Origin: Methylothermaceae bacterium
GTDB taxonomy: Bacteria; Pseudomonadota; Gammaproteobacteria; Methylococcales; Methylothermaceae
NCBI GenBank assembly: GCA_027024125.1
Contig: JALVSV010000179.1
Coordinates: 1-5,932, forward strand
DNA length: 5,932 nt
Direction of reading: 5' to 3'
Part shown: one piece after another, positions 5,831 to 5,932 of the stretch
Numbering within the stretch: position 1 is the first letter of the stretch
Layout of the letters: each line of letters begins with the position of its first letter
Translations under genes and position numbers: made by a program
The notes under the pieces: generated by a model
Told to the model about the DNA's origin: nothing
What the model saw: the letters and a program-made list of their open reading frames with translations, nothing else
Database searches by the model: none

Positions 5831-5932
5831 TCAACCTGCATCCCCCATCGGCAGTCGCCCCCCTGTTATCGCTGCATCGACTACGCGATCTGCCAGGCGG
5901 GAAAAGGGAAGACTTTGAATCCAGGCACTGCC
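5831..5932 (-). CDS. Possible C-terminal fragment of a gene cut by the window edge
   Basis: One minus-strand frame is open from the right edge to a TGA at 5831-5833 and would encode 33 residues ending in GGRLPMGDAG. Its composition (hydrophobic residues spaced as in an amphipathic helix, SRLADRVVDAAI) looks protein-like, and a further minus-strand gene would continue the local gene direction. No domain is recognised, the stretch is too short to judge, and another minus frame is open across the same bases. No minus-strand terminator follows it. Confidence 0.2.
   Translation of the reverse strand, partial: GSAWIQSLPFSRLADRVVDAAITGGRLPMGDAG

Noticed and set aside
5631..5834. A 67-codon minus-strand frame from a TTG at 5834
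   Set aside because: It passes through the plus-strand terminator and its A-tract, giving a low-complexity segment, and its start has no convincing ribosome-binding site. Only its last 28 codons, behind AGGAGG, are kept as a weak candidate.
5823..5918. A 31-codon plus-strand frame starting at ATG 5823 after the terminator
   Set aside because: It is short, rich in Pro, Ser and Arg, lacks a good ribosome-binding site and lies opposite a more protein-like minus-strand frame.
5813..5926. The 10-base sequence gaatccaggc occurring twice near the right edge
   Set aside because: The repeat is short, has two copies only and no associated structure or mobile gene, so chance is sufficient.

Overview
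The window looks like chromosomal DNA from a Gram-negative bacterium, most likely a gammaproteobacterium. The reasons are an outer-membrane-type lipoprotein carrying an L,D-transpeptidase domain, an iron superoxide dismutase very close to enterobacterial SodB, a YdcH/DUF465 protein, and a secreted protein resembling the exosortase-associated TIGR04073 family. That last family points to a lineage with an exosortase/PEP-CTERM envelope-sorting system, such as environmental sulfur oxidisers or methanotrophs. I cannot name a genus. No transposase, integrase, phage gene, tRNA, rRNA or CRISPR array is visible.

Layout. Positions 1-288 hold no convincing gene: a GC-rich hairpin near the left edge, a possible promoter, and an AT-rich palindromic leader. 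A plus-strand gene (289-1584) encodes a lipoprotein with LysM, YkuD and SPOR-like regions, a peptidoglycan cross-linking or anchoring enzyme. Its 3' end overlaps by 20 bp the 3' end of a minus-strand gene (1565-1957) for the small secreted TIGR04073-like protein. All remaining convincing genes also read on the minus strand. In transcription order they are a large thioredoxin-fold DUF255 protein with a C-terminal DsbD-alpha-like extension (3208-5568), a YdcH/DUF465 coiled-coil protein (2785-3060), and sodB (2128-2706). A strong intrinsic terminator at 2071-2101 closes sodB and separates it from the TIGR04073-like gene.

How the genes fit together. The DUF255 protein (CxxC thioredoxin centre plus a second CX4C motif) and SodB both suggest redox or oxidative-stress handling. 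The transpeptidase and the TIGR04073-like protein both belong to the cell envelope. The three minus-strand genes from DUF255 to sodB could be one transcription unit, but gaps of 147 and 78 bp leave room for internal promoters.

The right end (5569-5932) is the least explained part. It has a textbook rho-independent terminator on the plus strand with no plus-strand gene upstream of it, preceded by two or three small hairpins and a CCTCCTC motif. This could be the end of a small RNA. The same bases read on the other strand give an AGGAGG ribosome-binding site before a 28-codon frame with a hydrophobic tail, a possible leader peptide of the DUF255 gene. A short open minus frame at the right edge may be the tail of another gene.
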